A stretch of DNA of 64,000 nt from Cerrena zonata (GCA_038087015.1 JASBNA010000052.1:248001-312000); one strand, 5' to 3'; shown: positions 8,752-19,883, numbered from the stretch's first letter. The notes: generated by a model from the sequence alone, not told the origin. Numbers and translations: made by a program.

Positions 8752-11700
8752 ATGTCTAGTGGATTCCAGGTGCTACTCGATGAATTCGATAAGAGCAAGA
8801 TTTTTGATTATCTCATTCAATTAAATAGCAAGTTGCAAAATTATATAAAAGAAGAAGAATTAAATTATGTTGAAAGCTTAGATGAATTGACTAAAATAGT
8901 TTCTAAGTTTGATATAACAATACCAACTGTGAAGCAATATAAATTGAAAGATTCCAATGAAGTTAAGAATTATGAGTTTTACCAGGATGAAATCTCGTTG
9001 AATATCTTCAAATTAATTTCGAAAAATTTAGTTTTAATATTTCATGAATTATCAAACAAAATCTTTGATTTTACCAATGGCTTGTTAAATCATTTGAATT
9101 TAAATGATCTTGGTGAATTGAGTCCAATAGCTAAAGGATCTATAGTGATATTGATTGATTTATTCGAAACTTATCCCAATTCTCTCAATTCATTGATAAA
9201 TTTTTCAATTACTCAAATTTATAAGATTTTAAAGAAAAATTCAAATATAAATGATAATTTAATAGCTTTATTACACTCCATCACTAAAAATGCAGTTAAA
9301 TCCGATATAGATGATAAATTCCAAGCTAAATTGATTAAACTAATTAACAAAAACATTATAAATTTGAATATCTCATATGATTTATCAACTTCAGAATTAA
9401 ATGATTCAATGTCAACAATACTATTAAAGAGAAATTATATTTTGTGTTTGAAAAATTTACTCATCTTATCATGTCAAACTAATTATGAAGCTTTATTGGA
9501 GTTATCTACTTCTTCAACTTCTGCAGGTTCAAAATTAAAACCTGATACTATAATGTTACAACAACATCAATTTCAAATGAATCTATTATTGTCGAATGAA
9601 AAATTAATTCATTATGGTTTGTCTAATTACTCAAAAGAAATTAGAGTGGCTACAGTTGAGTTATATTCGTATTTATTAATGAATTTTATATCAACTGGTA
9701 AATTTGACCCAATCGATTATTTGATAAATCAATTCAATTTCCCAGATTTGAATAATTGGGATCAATCTTTAAGTGCTACAATTGATCCAGAAACTGAAGC
9801 AGTCAATATCGAAATCAAAAAGGATAAAAACTTAATTAACTCTCATGATAGTGAAAGTATTATTCATCAAAATACTGAAAATTTATTATTTCAAACAAGT
9901 ATTATAAAAACTTTAATTATTTATATCCAATTACAACAATTTCAATATTCCGATTTTTTATCGGTTAATTTAATTAATATCTTAGATTTAATCTTACTCA
10001 AATTTAGTGAATTAAACAATTTGCCAAATCATTTCCAAAATCAATATTGGAACAAAGTATTAAGACAATGGGTTTTATTAGTGGACTATCTAATTAAAGA
10101 ATGTGGTTCTTCGTGTCATGAAACATTATCCGAATATATTTACTTAAAATTCTCTAAAAATTCATCTTCCTTAGTTCAAAATGATAATGAACCCTCTGGT
10201 AAAGTAACTAAAGATAGAAAACGTGATTCAAGTGTATTTGGATTGAAAACTAATAAATCTAGTTCAAAGTCGTCTAGAAATAAAAATAATAATAAATCTA
10301 TCTCATCTTTATTCAATCCTTATCAAGCTGCTTTAATGCTACATATTATTGAGTTGCTTTTACCATTTGGTACTTCTTTTAATCATACTTCTAAAAATGA
10401 TGATGATGAATTGGCAATTGATGAAGCAGAATCAACAATGGTTGATGAAGAAGAAAATCAAAGACGTGAAGAAAAACCATTCTTGTCTGATTTGTTATTG
10501 AAATTAATAATAAATAAAAGTGATTATATCAGAGGTTATGCTTTAAACACTTTATTAAAATATGCTTTGAATAATGAAGTTGAGATCAACCAAATCATTT
10601 TAAAAGCTTATAACATCGTCAATCATGAATTTGCCTCGCTAGGCTCAGATGAAGTGAACTCAGACGATTCTACTTCTTCATTTGCTTCTGTGAAAATCAT
10701 GAATAATTCTTTGGCACTTTCTTGCTTGATCAAACAAACTGATTCTAAACTATTACAAAACTCCACCATAATGAAAATTTTAAGTTTCTGCACTCAAAAT
10801 TTGAAGCATAATAATACTAATAATCAATCAAATTATTTGAAAAACTCTGCTTGTTGGATCGTATTATCGTCTTTGGTAACATTTTATAATGAATCAGAGT
10901 ATATTAGATTGAATTCCTCCCAATTGTTAGTTTTTTGGAAAAATTTATTGACTTCCCAATTTATCAGTTCGTCAGTTGAATCAACCACTCAAGAGGGTCA
11001 AAGAAAGTCTATTTTCGAAAATTTGAAATTACGTAATTCAAGTTTGGTGTGTTTGTTCAATTACTTGAATTCTATCGAATTATCCCCTGAATCTTTGAAA
11101 CAAGTTCAATTTTTGTTGACTAAAGCTTATAATTACCTTACTTATTTAGAAAATAACATTGAAGGTGTTGGTTCTTTGACAAGTTTTAATGATGAAAATT
11201 TCAATAAAAATGATTTTAACCCTAACATGACAAATAACTTGATCTATACAAATCACACAGGTAATAAAAAGCTATCTTTCGATCGTATGATTACTAGTTT
11301 GATTTTATATGGGAAAAAAATTATTTTACAAAGTTTTACAAAATTATCAACATTATTAAAGCTGGATGCAAATTCTCATATGGTTATATTTCTTTTGAAA
11401 GTTTTCAGTGAATCAAAGATTTTCTCTAGAATTGGTGACAAACCAAAGGACAAATCAAAAAATAAAGCATTAACAACAAGGGTCAGTGATTTTGATTCAA
11501 CTGTACCATTTTTAGGTGAAGAGTATAACTATTCGTTCGGGGTAACCAGTAAATTCCATGTATCCACAGCTAATATTGATGAACTATTAATTAAACTTGA
11601 TATTGATAGGCCAATTGAACTGGGACTTTATTATAAGGATTCTTTCATGACAGATAGGATCAATTATCCGAAAAGTTCCATCGAAAAAGAATCTGAAGTG

Positions 11701-14700
11701 AATTATAATTGTTGGTTCGATATACTAGAATCAATTGTTTTCGAGTCTGTGGATCATAATATCAATTATGATTTGAATGTCTTTTTGATAAAGCCTTACT
11801 CATTATTTTATCGTGAGTCAACTAACTTGTTGACGTCTTTGGTGGATTTGTCGATTGAACTTTTCCAATTAGTCTTTCCTCAATTAAGTTTGAAAATTCA
11901 ATCATCTTTGCTCGAACAAATGAGGAATTCGTTAACTTCCAAAACTATTGATCCTTTAAGATACAAGGCTATTTCCATCAACATTTCCGTTGCCCTTCAT
12001 GGCTTGTTGAATAATGCAACCAGAAAAAGGATTCAATTAGATAAAGATCTCGTGAGTACTGTTTTAGATATTATTGACAAAATTCACGGCAATCATAAAC
12101 AATTGGTTTTGATTAACTCTGATACTATTGGTATGGCATTGTCCATGATTTCCAAGGCTTCCATCAGTGATCATATTTCTAAGCACATTAAGGAAATTGT
12201 GAATGATATTGATCCATACAAAAGAGGTAAGTCTATTTTAATCCTATCCAAAATTTATGAACATGCACACGTTGGATTCAGTGACATTTATAATGTTATC
12301 TCGCAACTTTTGAATGATCCAAATCCTATCGTTTATCATTATTCATTGAATGCAGCTAGCGTTTTACTTGAAAATAACTTAACAAATCATCAATTTATTG
12401 GTGACTTGATTGACACATTACATTCCAATTTTTTGAATGATCATTTTATTTACAGTATCAAAAACAGAATATTGGTGAACTTGAATGTGAAATTTGGAAC
12501 AATTGGTTTGACTACTAAATTGTTAAAGCTATCCATTACTGCCTTGGGACCTAATTTGCGCGATCGCTCTACATCGAGCCGTTCTAAAATTAAAAACCTA
12601 ATTATTGCCTTGAGTTCTGGTATTGGTTGTTTGACAGTAGATGATTATCTTGAAACATTTGGCCAATTACTAGGTTTATTACAAGAATTAGTTATATTTG
12701 ATCCGACCTTGATTGAAGGAGAAGTTGAATTTTTCACTGATTTGCTTAACCTTATCATAACGAAAAATATCAAGATTGGTTTGGTTGTCACAAGTCCAAC
12801 CTCAATCAATAAGGATGCTATTTTTTCTTTCAACAGCAGCTTTGAATTATACAGATCAGCATATGACTGTTATACTGAACTTATCAAAGTTTTTGGGGTT
12901 CAAGTCTTGAATAAGGAAACTGTTAGGTTGTTATGGATTTCAATGAATTTGAGGCCCTGTGATTCATTAAAAAAGTTGATAAAGTTGTGGTTAGAATCAA
13001 GTTTAGACATGAACTGGTTCGTTCAATTGAATAATTTATATAAAGTTTCCTCGAAGAAACTCATTGGACCATTCATTGAAAATAATTATCAACAAAAGTT
13101 ATTACCTTTGCAACAAAGACAAAAGAAAAAGTCACGTAATCAAATAGATTTTAAAGATGAAGAAGTCGAGAGTATTGTCGCTGAAGATGAAGATTTGTCT
13201 GATAAGAATGAGCCAATTACATGGGAATTTAAATTGTTCATATACGATTTGCTTAACATTTTACTTAATGCAGCCCATAGAAATCCAAAATTACTTGATC
13301 AGTTGAAACCAAAGATTCAAGAAATAGTCAAAATTTCATTTTTAGGATCCACTTCATCAATTCCAATTATAAAGTTGAGAGGTGCAAATCTTTTAGATAC
13401 CGCTTTAGGTCTTTTCGGACAATTGGCAGATCCGTTATATCCTGGAGTTTCGATTTTAGAACAACAGCAAGCACAGATCATTAGTGCATTAATTCCATGC
13501 TTCAGTCCGGATAGTGATGCAAAAGTTATTGTTAATGCCATTAATGTTGGATCGAAATTTATTAATTTACCAAGAATCAAATTTTATTCGAAGCAAAGAA
13601 TTTTGAAAACTTTAATTTATTTATTAGAAGAAATCTCATCTAATAAATTCCTCAAGTTTGGTTTTTTGGAGCATATGTCTGAATTCAGTAAAAAATCTAT
13701 TCAATTATCGATTCTTAATTGTTGGGCGTTATTGAAAATAGACTCCGAAGAAGATGAATCGACCGAACCAGAGTTGAAAGAAACTTTAGAGAAATATTCA
13801 ACACTTTTAACCTCGTTATGGATATTGGTATTAAGGGAGCTTTCGTCGTTGAAATATAATGAAAATTCAACGAGAGAATTAGAACTATACGATGATTATT
13901 GGATTAACTTTGTTAGTGTATTGAGTTTACAACTAGAAAAGGATGATGAATTCATCAAAACTTATTTGGCAGAGGATGAAAGTAATTTCTTTTTCATTTT
14001 GTTTAGTCAATGTGTTGAATCTTTAATTAAGAACAAAAATGTTGAAGAGATTTTAATCTCATTGAATAGACTAGTTCAAAATTCCGAATTGGTTGAGATA
14101 CTATTCCATGATGAAATATTTGGGGAGATTATTGATTTGTTTGATAGATTGATATTGATTGATGAAAACACTGAAGTCAAATGTAATGTATTAGAAATAA
14201 TCAGTACTATATTCCATACATTCTTGAATAACCAAAATGGTGAAGACTTAACTAAGTCATTTGATAAGTTATTTGAGTTAATTAGAGTTACCATGTCACC
14301 TTTGTTTAGTATATTACCATTTTTAAGAACTGATTTTGATCCAACCAGTGAAACTCAACAATTTTCTTTGAAATATTGTGATAGTGGACCAAATTTATTA
14401 ATCTTGAAGAAAGTATTTTCAAAATTAGTTGATATGATTAATAAATTTCCGAATGTTGTTAAAGTTGATTTATATTCGTGTGTTTTGTTTATTTTTGCCA
14501 AATTTTATGAATATAATAATGAATTGTTGAATTCTATTTTACTCCCACATTTAAAGCAAATTATTCTTGAATCTAAAAAATTTAATCTCGGGTTGATAGA
14601 TAAATTTTATAACATCATTCAAAAGTATTATAAAATCAGTCCAGCAAATAATTTTTCCGTCTTGACGTCTTTGATTCTAATCACCAGTGGTGACATTCGC

Positions 14701-15246
14701 TTAAACGAAGAAGATTCGGAACAATTAAGCTGTTCTTTAATTGAAATGTTAGAGAGCCCAGAACTAGCACCAAGGGGTATCCAATGCATCAAATCATTGA
14801 TTCAATACTCTTCTCTACAATCAGATGATATCTTAGTTGTTAAAAAATTGATCAAAGAAATCATCAAGTCCTTAGTTGCCAACAAGAACGAACACAAGAT
14901 TGATATCAAAGTCTCTTTTGAAATACTTTTCATGTTTAGCAAATTAGAGAATCATGATGAATCAAAATCAACTTTACTTTTCTCAATCTTGATTCCCCTC
15001 CTACTTTCTTACAACAAGGCCGAGAACGGAAACGATCCTGCCTTGGATAAAGCTTACTTGAATGAAAAATTGTTGAATTTAATAAATCAAAATCCAGCAG
15101 CTTTCAAAACCGTTTTAAACTCCGCCTTATCAGATGAACAAAAACAACTTACTGAACAATTAGTGAAGTTTAATCCAAACACCGTTGAGACTCCGGATGT
15201 CGTTGAAGGAGAGTCCGAGATTCAGCTTAAAACTTTCGGGGTTTGA
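8752..15246 (+). CDS. LAA1: Laa1/HEATR5-like AP-1 accessory protein
   Basis: A very large protein (2,164 residues; S. cerevisiae Laa1 is ~2,014). It is predicted to be nearly all alpha-helical, built from HEAT-like repeats. The N-terminal region carries the HEATR5-type segment LSPIAKGSIVILIDLFETYP (~residues 124-143). Acidic loops occur near residues 560 (DDDELAIDEAES) and 1,480 (DEEVESIVAEDEDLSDKNE). Laa1 binds AP-1 clathrin adaptors and is needed for correct AP-1 localisation and TGN/endosome traffic. The frame is intact over 6.5 kb, which argues that base accuracy here is good. The start ATG at 8752 is the first in frame. Confidence 0.82.
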   Translation: MSSGFQVLLDEFDKSKIFDYLIQLNSKLQNYIKEEELNYVESLDELTKIVSKFDITIPTVKQYKLKDSNEVKNYEFYQDEISLNIFKLISKNLVLIFHELSNKIFDFTNGLLNHLNLNDLGELSPIAKGSIVILIDLFETYPNSLNSLINFSITQIYKILKKNSNINDNLIALLHSITKNAVKSDIDDKFQAKLIKLINKNIINLNISYDLSTSELNDSMSTILLKRNYILCLKNLLILSCQTNYEALLELSTSSTSAGSKLKPDTIMLQQHQFQMNLLLSNEKLIHYGLSNYSKEIRVATVELYSYLLMNFISTGKFDPIDYLINQFNFPDLNNWDQSLSATIDPETEAVNIEIKKDKNLINSHDSESIIHQNTENLLFQTSIIKTLIIYIQLQQFQYSDFLSVNLINILDLILLKFSELNNLPNHFQNQYWNKVLRQWVLLVDYLIKECGSSCHETLSEYIYLKFSKNSSSLVQNDNEPSGKVTKDRKRDSSVFGLKTNKSSSKSSRNKNNNKSISSLFNPYQAALMLHIIELLLPFGTSFNHTSKNDDDELAIDEAESTMVDEEENQRREEKPFLSDLLLKLIINKSDYIRGYALNTLLKYALNNEVEINQIILKAYNIVNHEFASLGSDEVNSDDSTSSFASVKIMNNSLALSCLIKQTDSKLLQNSTIMKILSFCTQNLKHNNTNNQSNYLKNSACWIVLSSLVTFYNESEYIRLNSSQLLVFWKNLLTSQFISSSVESTTQEGQRKSIFENLKLRNSSLVCLFNYLNSIELSPESLKQVQFLLTKAYNYLTYLENNIEGVGSLTSFNDENFNKNDFNPNMTNNLIYTNHTGNKKLSFDRMITSLILYGKKIILQSFTKLSTLLKLDANSHMVIFLLKVFSESKIFSRIGDKPKDKSKNKALTTRVSDFDSTVPFLGEEYNYSFGVTSKFHVSTANIDELLIKLDIDRPIELGLYYKDSFMTDRINYPKSSIEKESEVNYNCWFDILESIVFESVDHNINYDLNVFLIKPYSLFYRESTNLLTSLVDLSIELFQLVFPQLSLKIQSSLLEQMRNSLTSKTIDPLRYKAISINISVALHGLLNNATRKRIQLDKDLVSTVLDIIDKIHGNHKQLVLINSDTIGMALSMISKASISDHISKHIKEIVNDIDPYKRGKSILILSKIYEHAHVGFSDIYNVISQLLNDPNPIVYHYSLNAASVLLENNLTNHQFIGDLIDTLHSNFLNDHFIYSIKNRILVNLNVKFGTIGLTTKLLKLSITALGPNLRDRSTSSRSKIKNLIIALSSGIGCLTVDDYLETFGQLLGLLQELVIFDPTLIEGEVEFFTDLLNLIITKNIKIGLVVTSPTSINKDAIFSFNSSFELYRSAYDCYTELIKVFGVQVLNKETVRLLWISMNLRPCDSLKKLIKLWLESSLDMNWFVQLNNLYKVSSKKLIGPFIENNYQQKLLPLQQRQKKKSRNQIDFKDEEVESIVAEDEDLSDKNEPITWEFKLFIYDLLNILLNAAHRNPKLLDQLKPKIQEIVKISFLGSTSSIPIIKLRGANLLDTALGLFGQLADPLYPGVSILEQQQAQIISALIPCFSPDSDAKVIVNAINVGSKFINLPRIKFYSKQRILKTLIYLLEEISSNKFLKFGFLEHMSEFSKKSIQLSILNCWALLKIDSEEDESTEPELKETLEKYSTLLTSLWILVLRELSSLKYNENSTRELELYDDYWINFVSVLSLQLEKDDEFIKTYLAEDESNFFFILFSQCVESLIKNKNVEEILISLNRLVQNSELVEILFHDEIFGEIIDLFDRLILIDENTEVKCNVLEIISTIFHTFLNNQNGEDLTKSFDKLFELIRVTMSPLFSILPFLRTDFDPTSETQQFSLKYCDSGPNLLILKKVFSKLVDMINKFPNVVKVDLYSCVLFIFAKFYEYNNELLNSILLPHLKQIILESKKFNLGLIDKFYNIIQKYYKISPANNFSVLTSLILITSGDIRLNEEDSEQLSCSLIEMLESPELAPRGIQCIKSLIQYSSLQSDDILVVKKLIKEIIKSLVANKNEHKIDIKVSFEILFMFSKLENHDESKSTLLFSILIPLLLSYNKAENGNDPALDKAYLNEKLLNLINQNPAAFKTVLNSALSDEQKQLTEQLVKFNPNTVETPDVVEGESEIQLKTFGV

Positions 15247-15666
15247 GCCGACCATTTTCTTTCCTTATTACGACCTTAAACGTATCCTATAATGAACACG
15301 GCTCTGTGAAGCTTCATTAAGATCTCTATTTTTCTTAGTTCCTGTTTAAATTAGTATAATTTCATTTAGTGTAATGCTCGTAAGTGACTCCTTTCCCGGA
15401 ATTTGACTGTTGTCTAATAATACTTTGAAGCAAGAATTTAAGGACTTGAATTCCAACGCCGTGTCGGTATTGCTGACAAGCGAACGAAGCTAGTAAGAAC
15501 TAACAACCCAAGTAATGTTAGATCGAAAAGATAGTTATTGTAGTACACGCAATTTTTTGTTCTCAGACTTTCAGTTTTTTCTCAAATCTCTTTATAAATA
15601 TAAAGGTTTGAGTTGAAGATCTCAACAAGGTATTGAATATTTGCTCAACTAGTGAAGGCTGTTACC
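15247..15666. promoter_or_regulatory. LAA1 3' end and ferroxidase promoter
   Basis: Spacer of 420 bp. A TATA box (TATAAATA at 15593-15600) lies ~67 bp upstream of the ferroxidase ATG. I see no clear iron-responsive element that I would be willing to name. Confidence 0.5.
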
Positions 15667-17580
15667 ATGTTGTTGTTTAATGTGCTATTTTGGTGTTCTT
15701 TGGTGGCTGGTGTTTTTGCTAAAACCCATGAATACCATTTTGAGGCTACTTATGTAAATGCTTCTCCAGATGGGATCAAAGAAAGAAGGGTTGTTGGTAT
15801 TAACAATGAATGGCCAATACCGACCATTAGGGTGACTAAAGGTGATCGTGTTATTATCCATTATACTAATGGATTACAAGATAGAAACAGCTCGTTACAT
15901 TTCCATGGGTTGTTTCAACATCATACCAATTCAATGGATGGACCAGAATACGTTACTCAATGCCCTATTGCACCAGGTCAAGGATTCCTTTATAATTTCA
16001 CGGTAGAGGATCAAGCAGGAACTTATTGGTACCACTCACATTCAGGAACTCAATATGGAGATGGGTTAAGAGGGTTGTTTATCATTGAAGAAAAGGAAAA
16101 ATCCGATTACCCATTTGAATTTGATGAAGAAGTATCGCTTTCTGTTAGTGATTGGTACCATGCAGAAGGGCCTGAACTTATGAAAAAGTTCTTGAGTAGA
16201 TATAATCCAACTGGGGCTGAACCAGTACCTCAAAACTCCTTGTTTAACGATACTAGAAATGTTACCTGGGACGTTAAACCAGATACTACTTATTTCGTTA
16301 GAGTTGTGAATATGGGTTTGTTTGTTTCTCAATACTTGAAGCTTGAGGGCCACTCGTTTACTATAGTTGAAGTTGATGGTGTTTACGTTGAGCCACAAGA
16401 AACTGATTCTCTTTACTTGAGTGTTGCACAAAGAGTTGGTATTTTACTTCATACTAAATCTACTGCTAATGAAAACTATAGGTTTTTAAACATTCTTGAT
16501 GAGGATATGTTGGATCTTTTGCCTGAAGATTTACAATTGGTCTCTACTAATTGGGTAAGATATAATGATTATAAACCATTACCAGAAGTATTCCCAATTG
16601 GATACCACCATTATGAAAAATTAATTGAAAGCTTAAAACCTTTTGATGATTTCAAATTAAATCCATTTGATAAAGAAGAAGCATTACCTGAACCAGATTA
16701 TAAAATTGAATTAAATTTCGTCATGGATAACTTGGGTGATGGTGTTAATTATGCATTTTTCAATGATATTAGTTATGTTGCACCAAAAGTTCCAACTTTG
16801 TTAACTGTATTATCAAGTGGAGATTTAGCAACTAATGAAAAAATATATGGTTCTAATACTAACTCCTATGTTTTACAACATAACGATATTATTGAAATTG
16901 TTCTTAATAACATGGATGATGGTAAACATCCGTTCCATTTGCATGGACATACTTTCCAAGTTCTTTTCAGATCTGAAGGTGATGACGACGAACCTGAGGT
17001 TTATGATCCAGAAAATCCTGATCATAATAAATTTGCTAAACATCCTGTAGTTAGAGATACTGTTATGGTCAATCCAAATGGATTTATCGTTTTAAGATTC
17101 AAAGCTAATAATCCAGGGGTTTGGTTATTCCATTGTCATGTTGATTGGCATTTGGAACAAGGTCTTTCCGTCACCTTTATTGAAGCTCCTTTAGAAATTC
17201 AAAATTCAGAATTACCTTTACCTAAAAGTCATTTTGAAGCTTGTGAAGCTTTAAATATGTCCTCAAAAGGTAATGCTGCTGGTAATTATGGGGAACTGCA
17301 TCAAGAGTGGTTGGATTTGACCGGTGAACCTCTTCAATATCCTCCATTACCCGAAGGGTTCACTGCTAAAGGTTATTTAGCATTGTTTATGTGTATTGTT
17401 GCAGCTCTTTATGGTGTTCTTTCCATCTACAAGTACGGTATGGAAGATGTTAACAGCGAAGAAAACGAAGCTCTTCTTCAGAAATTGTACACCATTCTTA
17501 AGGACAACGACGCATTAGATGAAAACGAAGAATCAACCATGTTCACCTTGAATAGTAATGGTGAACGTGTTGAACGTTAA
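15667..17580 (+). CDS. FET3: Multicopper ferroxidase, Fet3 family
   Basis: 637 residues from the ATG at 15667 (the frame opens at a GTG at 15652). A signal peptide covers ~1-19. Three cupredoxin domains follow, with all four copper-ligand blocks: HFHG (~78-81), WYHSH (~120-124), HPFHLHGH (~420-427) and HCHVDWHLEQG (~489-499), where Cys and His bind the type 1 copper. A single transmembrane segment lies at ~569-590 and a short acidic cytosolic tail ends the protein, the type I topology of Fet3. Fet3 oxidises Fe2+ to Fe3+ for transport through the permease Ftr1; no FTR1 gene is in the window. The two ferric reductases at 45-52 kb belong functionally to the same reductive iron-uptake route. CTG-clade yeasts have several paralogues, so which FET this is cannot be decided. 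Confidence 0.92.
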   Translation: MLLFNVLFWCSLVAGVFAKTHEYHFEATYVNASPDGIKERRVVGINNEWPIPTIRVTKGDRVIIHYTNGLQDRNSSLHFHGLFQHHTNSMDGPEYVTQCPIAPGQGFLYNFTVEDQAGTYWYHSHSGTQYGDGLRGLFIIEEKEKSDYPFEFDEEVSLSVSDWYHAEGPELMKKFLSRYNPTGAEPVPQNSLFNDTRNVTWDVKPDTTYFVRVVNMGLFVSQYLKLEGHSFTIVEVDGVYVEPQETDSLYLSVAQRVGILLHTKSTANENYRFLNILDEDMLDLLPEDLQLVSTNWVRYNDYKPLPEVFPIGYHHYEKLIESLKPFDDFKLNPFDKEEALPEPDYKIELNFVMDNLGDGVNYAFFNDISYVAPKVPTLLTVLSSGDLATNEKIYGSNTNSYVLQHNDIIEIVLNNMDDGKHPFHLHGHTFQVLFRSEGDDDEPEVYDPENPDHNKFAKHPVVRDTVMVNPNGFIVLRFKANNPGVWLFHCHVDWHLEQGLSVTFIEAPLEIQNSELPLPKSHFEACEALNMSSKGNAAGNYGELHQEWLDLTGEPLQYPPLPEGFTAKGYLALFMCIVAALYGVLSIYKYGMEDVNSEENEALLQKLYTILKDNDALDENEESTMFTLNSNGERVER

Positions 17581-17892
17581 TAGCTTTTGTCTTTATCATT
17601 ATTACGATTGCAAATGTTGAAAGAAAAAGAACAAAAAAAGCAAAATATTCAGAAAAAAATCACAGAAAAGATGCATAAGTAGTTACTCTTAATACTCACG
17701 ACGTCTTAAATGAAAACCTAATCAATAAATAGTCATTGTTTCCTTGACCCTAATGTAATTTATCAAGTTGAAATCTTTCAGTAGTAGCAAAATTGAAATT
17801 TTTGCACGTCTTTTTATCAGCCAGCCGAACAAAAAAAGGGTGAGCTCCAAAAGAAGATAACCAAATAGTAGTTACATTACAACTAATTGAAG
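17581..17892. other. Intergenic region FET3-DID4
   Basis: 312 bp, A-rich at the FET3 end. It carries the FET3 3' UTR and the DID4 promoter. No distinct element recognised. Confidence 0.4.
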
Positions 17893-18597
17893 ATGTCACA
17901 GTTATTTGAATGGGCATTTGGTAAGAAGCTTACGCCTCAAGAAAGGCTTCGAAAGAACCAAAGGGCACTCGAGAAGACCCAGCGAGAGTTGACTAGAGAA
18001 ACCACCAAATTACAAAGTCAAGAGAAGAAATTGATAAGTGAAATCAAAAAATCAGCCAAACTGGGGCAAATAGCTAGTGCTAAGATACAAGCGAAGGATT
18101 TGATTCGAACGAAGAACTATATTGTTAAGTTCAATTCGATGAAGGCACAATTACAAGCAATTCTGTTAAGAATACAGTCTGTTCGTAGTAATCAACAAAT
18201 GGCTACTTCAATGAGAGATGCTACTAGGTTATTATCAGGAATGAATCGAACGATGAATTTACCTCAATTATCGAGGATCACTCAGGAGTTCGCTAAGGAA
18301 AATGATTTGATGGATCAAAAACAAGATTTCATGGATGATGCTATAGATGATGCTATGGCCATGGATGACGAAGATGAATTAGGAGAAGATGAACAAGTTG
18401 ATGAAATATTGGGTAAAGTTTTAGATGAAATTGGAGTTGATTTGAATTCTAATTTGAAAGATACTCCAACCCTGATCAATGTTAATAATGAATCCTCAAT
18501 TAATAATGGTAAAGTGGCACAAGCACTAGGAGGAGATGGTGGTGCTAATAATGATGAAGATGATTTACAAGCAAGATTAGATAGTCTTAAGAAGTAA
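17893..18597 (+). CDS. DID4: ESCRT-III subunit Did4/Vps2 (CHMP2)
   Basis: 234 residues from the ATG at 17893; the frame opens slightly upstream with a TTG. It has the Snf7/CHMP2 layout: MSQLFEWAFGKK N-terminal amphipathic segment, basic helical hairpin (~10-110), MNRTMNLPQL segment (~118-127), an acidic region, and a C-terminal LQARLDSLKK, the MIM1-type motif that binds Vps4. It works in multivesicular-body sorting with Vps24 and Snf7. In-frame CTG codons occur at residues 57 and 91. The S. cerevisiae protein, from memory, has QAISLRIQ at the second site, so CTG probably reads as serine here. Convergent with MET14, as in S. cerevisiae. Confidence 0.95.
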   Translation: MSQLFEWAFGKKLTPQERLRKNQRALEKTQRELTRETTKLQSQEKKLISEIKKSAKLGQIASAKIQAKDLIRTKNYIVKFNSMKAQLQAILLRIQSVRSNQQMATSMRDATRLLSGMNRTMNLPQLSRITQEFAKENDLMDQKQDFMDDAIDDAMAMDDEDELGEDEQVDEILGKVLDEIGVDLNSNLKDTPTLINVNNESSINNGKVAQALGGDGGANNDEDDLQARLDSLKK

Positions 18598-18655
18598 TAA
18601 TAAATAAAGATACATTCTATTTCAAATTATAGATACACGAATTGAATAGATTCAA

Positions 18656-19258
18656 TTAAGAAATGTAATTATGTTTGATCAAATAATCAATAATTTGTTC
18701 AGCACTTTCTTCAATTGAGGCACCGTGATAATTTTTCAAATGAATTTCTGGATTTTCTGGAGCTTCATAAGGAGCACTAATACCAGTGAATTCTTTAATA
18801 ATACCTTCTCTTGCCTTTTTGTATAAACCTTTTGGATCTCTTTGTTCGGCAACTTCAACTGGAACGTCAACATAAACTTCAACAAATGGTAAATTATCCT
18901 TTTCATGTAATTCCCTGGCTAATTTTCTATCTTGTTTATAAGGACTAATGAAAGAAGTTAAAGTAATACAACATGAATCAGTAAATAATTTAGCAACTTC
19001 GGAAATTCTTCTAATATTTTCATTTCTATCCGATTCACTGAATCCCAAATCTTTATTCAATCCAAATCTCACATTATCACCATCCAATCTATAAGAATTC
19101 AATCCTCTAGCTAAAATACTTTGTTCTAATGCACAGGCAATAGTTGATTTCCCACTAGCTGATAATCCAGTCAACCAAACAGTACATCCTTTTTGTTTTC
19201 TCAATTCAATACGTTCATTATGAGACAAGTTTGGGTGCCAGGTGATATTAGTAGCCAT
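18656..19258 (-). CDS. MET14: Adenylylsulfate (APS) kinase
   Basis: 200 residues, the normal length of fungal APS kinase. The P-loop GLSASGKST is at residues 31-39. [15 protein letters not shown] follows (~59-73), then FISPYK and the FVEVYVDVP strand, all typical of the family. It phosphorylates adenosine 5'-phosphosulfate to PAPS, the second step of sulfate assimilation, in the cytosol. The start at 19258 gives the canonical N-terminus ([16 protein letters not shown]). A CACGTGAT E-box lies ~110 bp upstream (19368-19375), the usual Cbf1/Met4 control element of sulfur genes. Divergent from MRP17. Confidence 0.97.
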   Translation of the reverse strand: MATNITWHPNLSHNERIELRKQKGCTVWLTGLSASGKSTIACALEQSILARGLNSYRLDGDNVRFGLNKDLGFSESDRNENIRRISEVAKLFTDSCCITLTSFISPYKQDRKLARELHEKDNLPFVEVYVDVPVEVAEQRDPKGLYKKAREGIIKEFTGISAPYEAPENPEIHLKNYHGASIEESAEQIIDYLIKHNYIS

Positions 19259-19367
19259 TTTCTATATATAAATATTAATAATTAAGTAATTGGAATCCTT
19301 TAACTTAAAATTTTTCAACCAACTTCCTTATAAGATCAAAGTTGGCAACCGATATATGGCAAAATTG

Positions 19368-19375
19368 CACGTGAT
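19368..19375 (-). promoter_or_regulatory. Cbf1-type E-box upstream of MET14
   Basis: CACGTGAT on the plus strand reads ATCACGTG on the minus strand, matching the RTCACRTG consensus of Cbf1. It lies ~110 bp before the MET14 ATG, where sulfur-assimilation genes carry their Cbf1/Met4 site. That it functions so here is inferred from position. Confidence 0.7.
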
Positions 19376-19380
19376 GGGTA

Positions 19381-19392
19381 GTGCGATCGCAC
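19381..19392. repeat. Perfect 12-bp palindrome
   Basis: GTGCGATCGCAC equals its own reverse complement. It lies 8 bp from the CACGTG site upstream of MET14, suggesting a dimeric factor site. No factor is assigned. Confidence 0.85.
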
Positions 19393-19883
19393 ACAATTAT
19401 TTTGCAACTTGTATAACTATCTACTACTAGGTCGACGATTCTGTTGATTAGACGGGAAAATTTAGTCTGGTTTGGGTAGATATGGGCCCTTGCTTATAGA
19501 GGACACTGTCAGTTGTATAATTGCGTCTGTTGACTGCACCGAATCATAGGAGAGTTCAATCAGAGATTCAAGACAGAAAGGCTTACACGAAGAGGCTCTT
19601 CACAGAAACAACAAGGTATGTGCAGAAGACCATATATCTCCTTTACTAGTGTTTGGCTTTCCAAACAAAGAAGAATCTGAGTTCCTACTGGAACCGTCAC
19701 TTCGAATCCTTGCATTTATTCAGGGCATTCGGGTTCCGTGGTTCACCCTGCCCCCTCGTTGAATCTCATCAAAACAAAAGACGGCAGAATACAAAGCCAA
19801 GGTCTTGGAGAATGTTTAGATATACGAAAATACCTAAAACCTCCATGAATAGGTTTAAGTTGATTAAACCCCCGGAATTGTTT

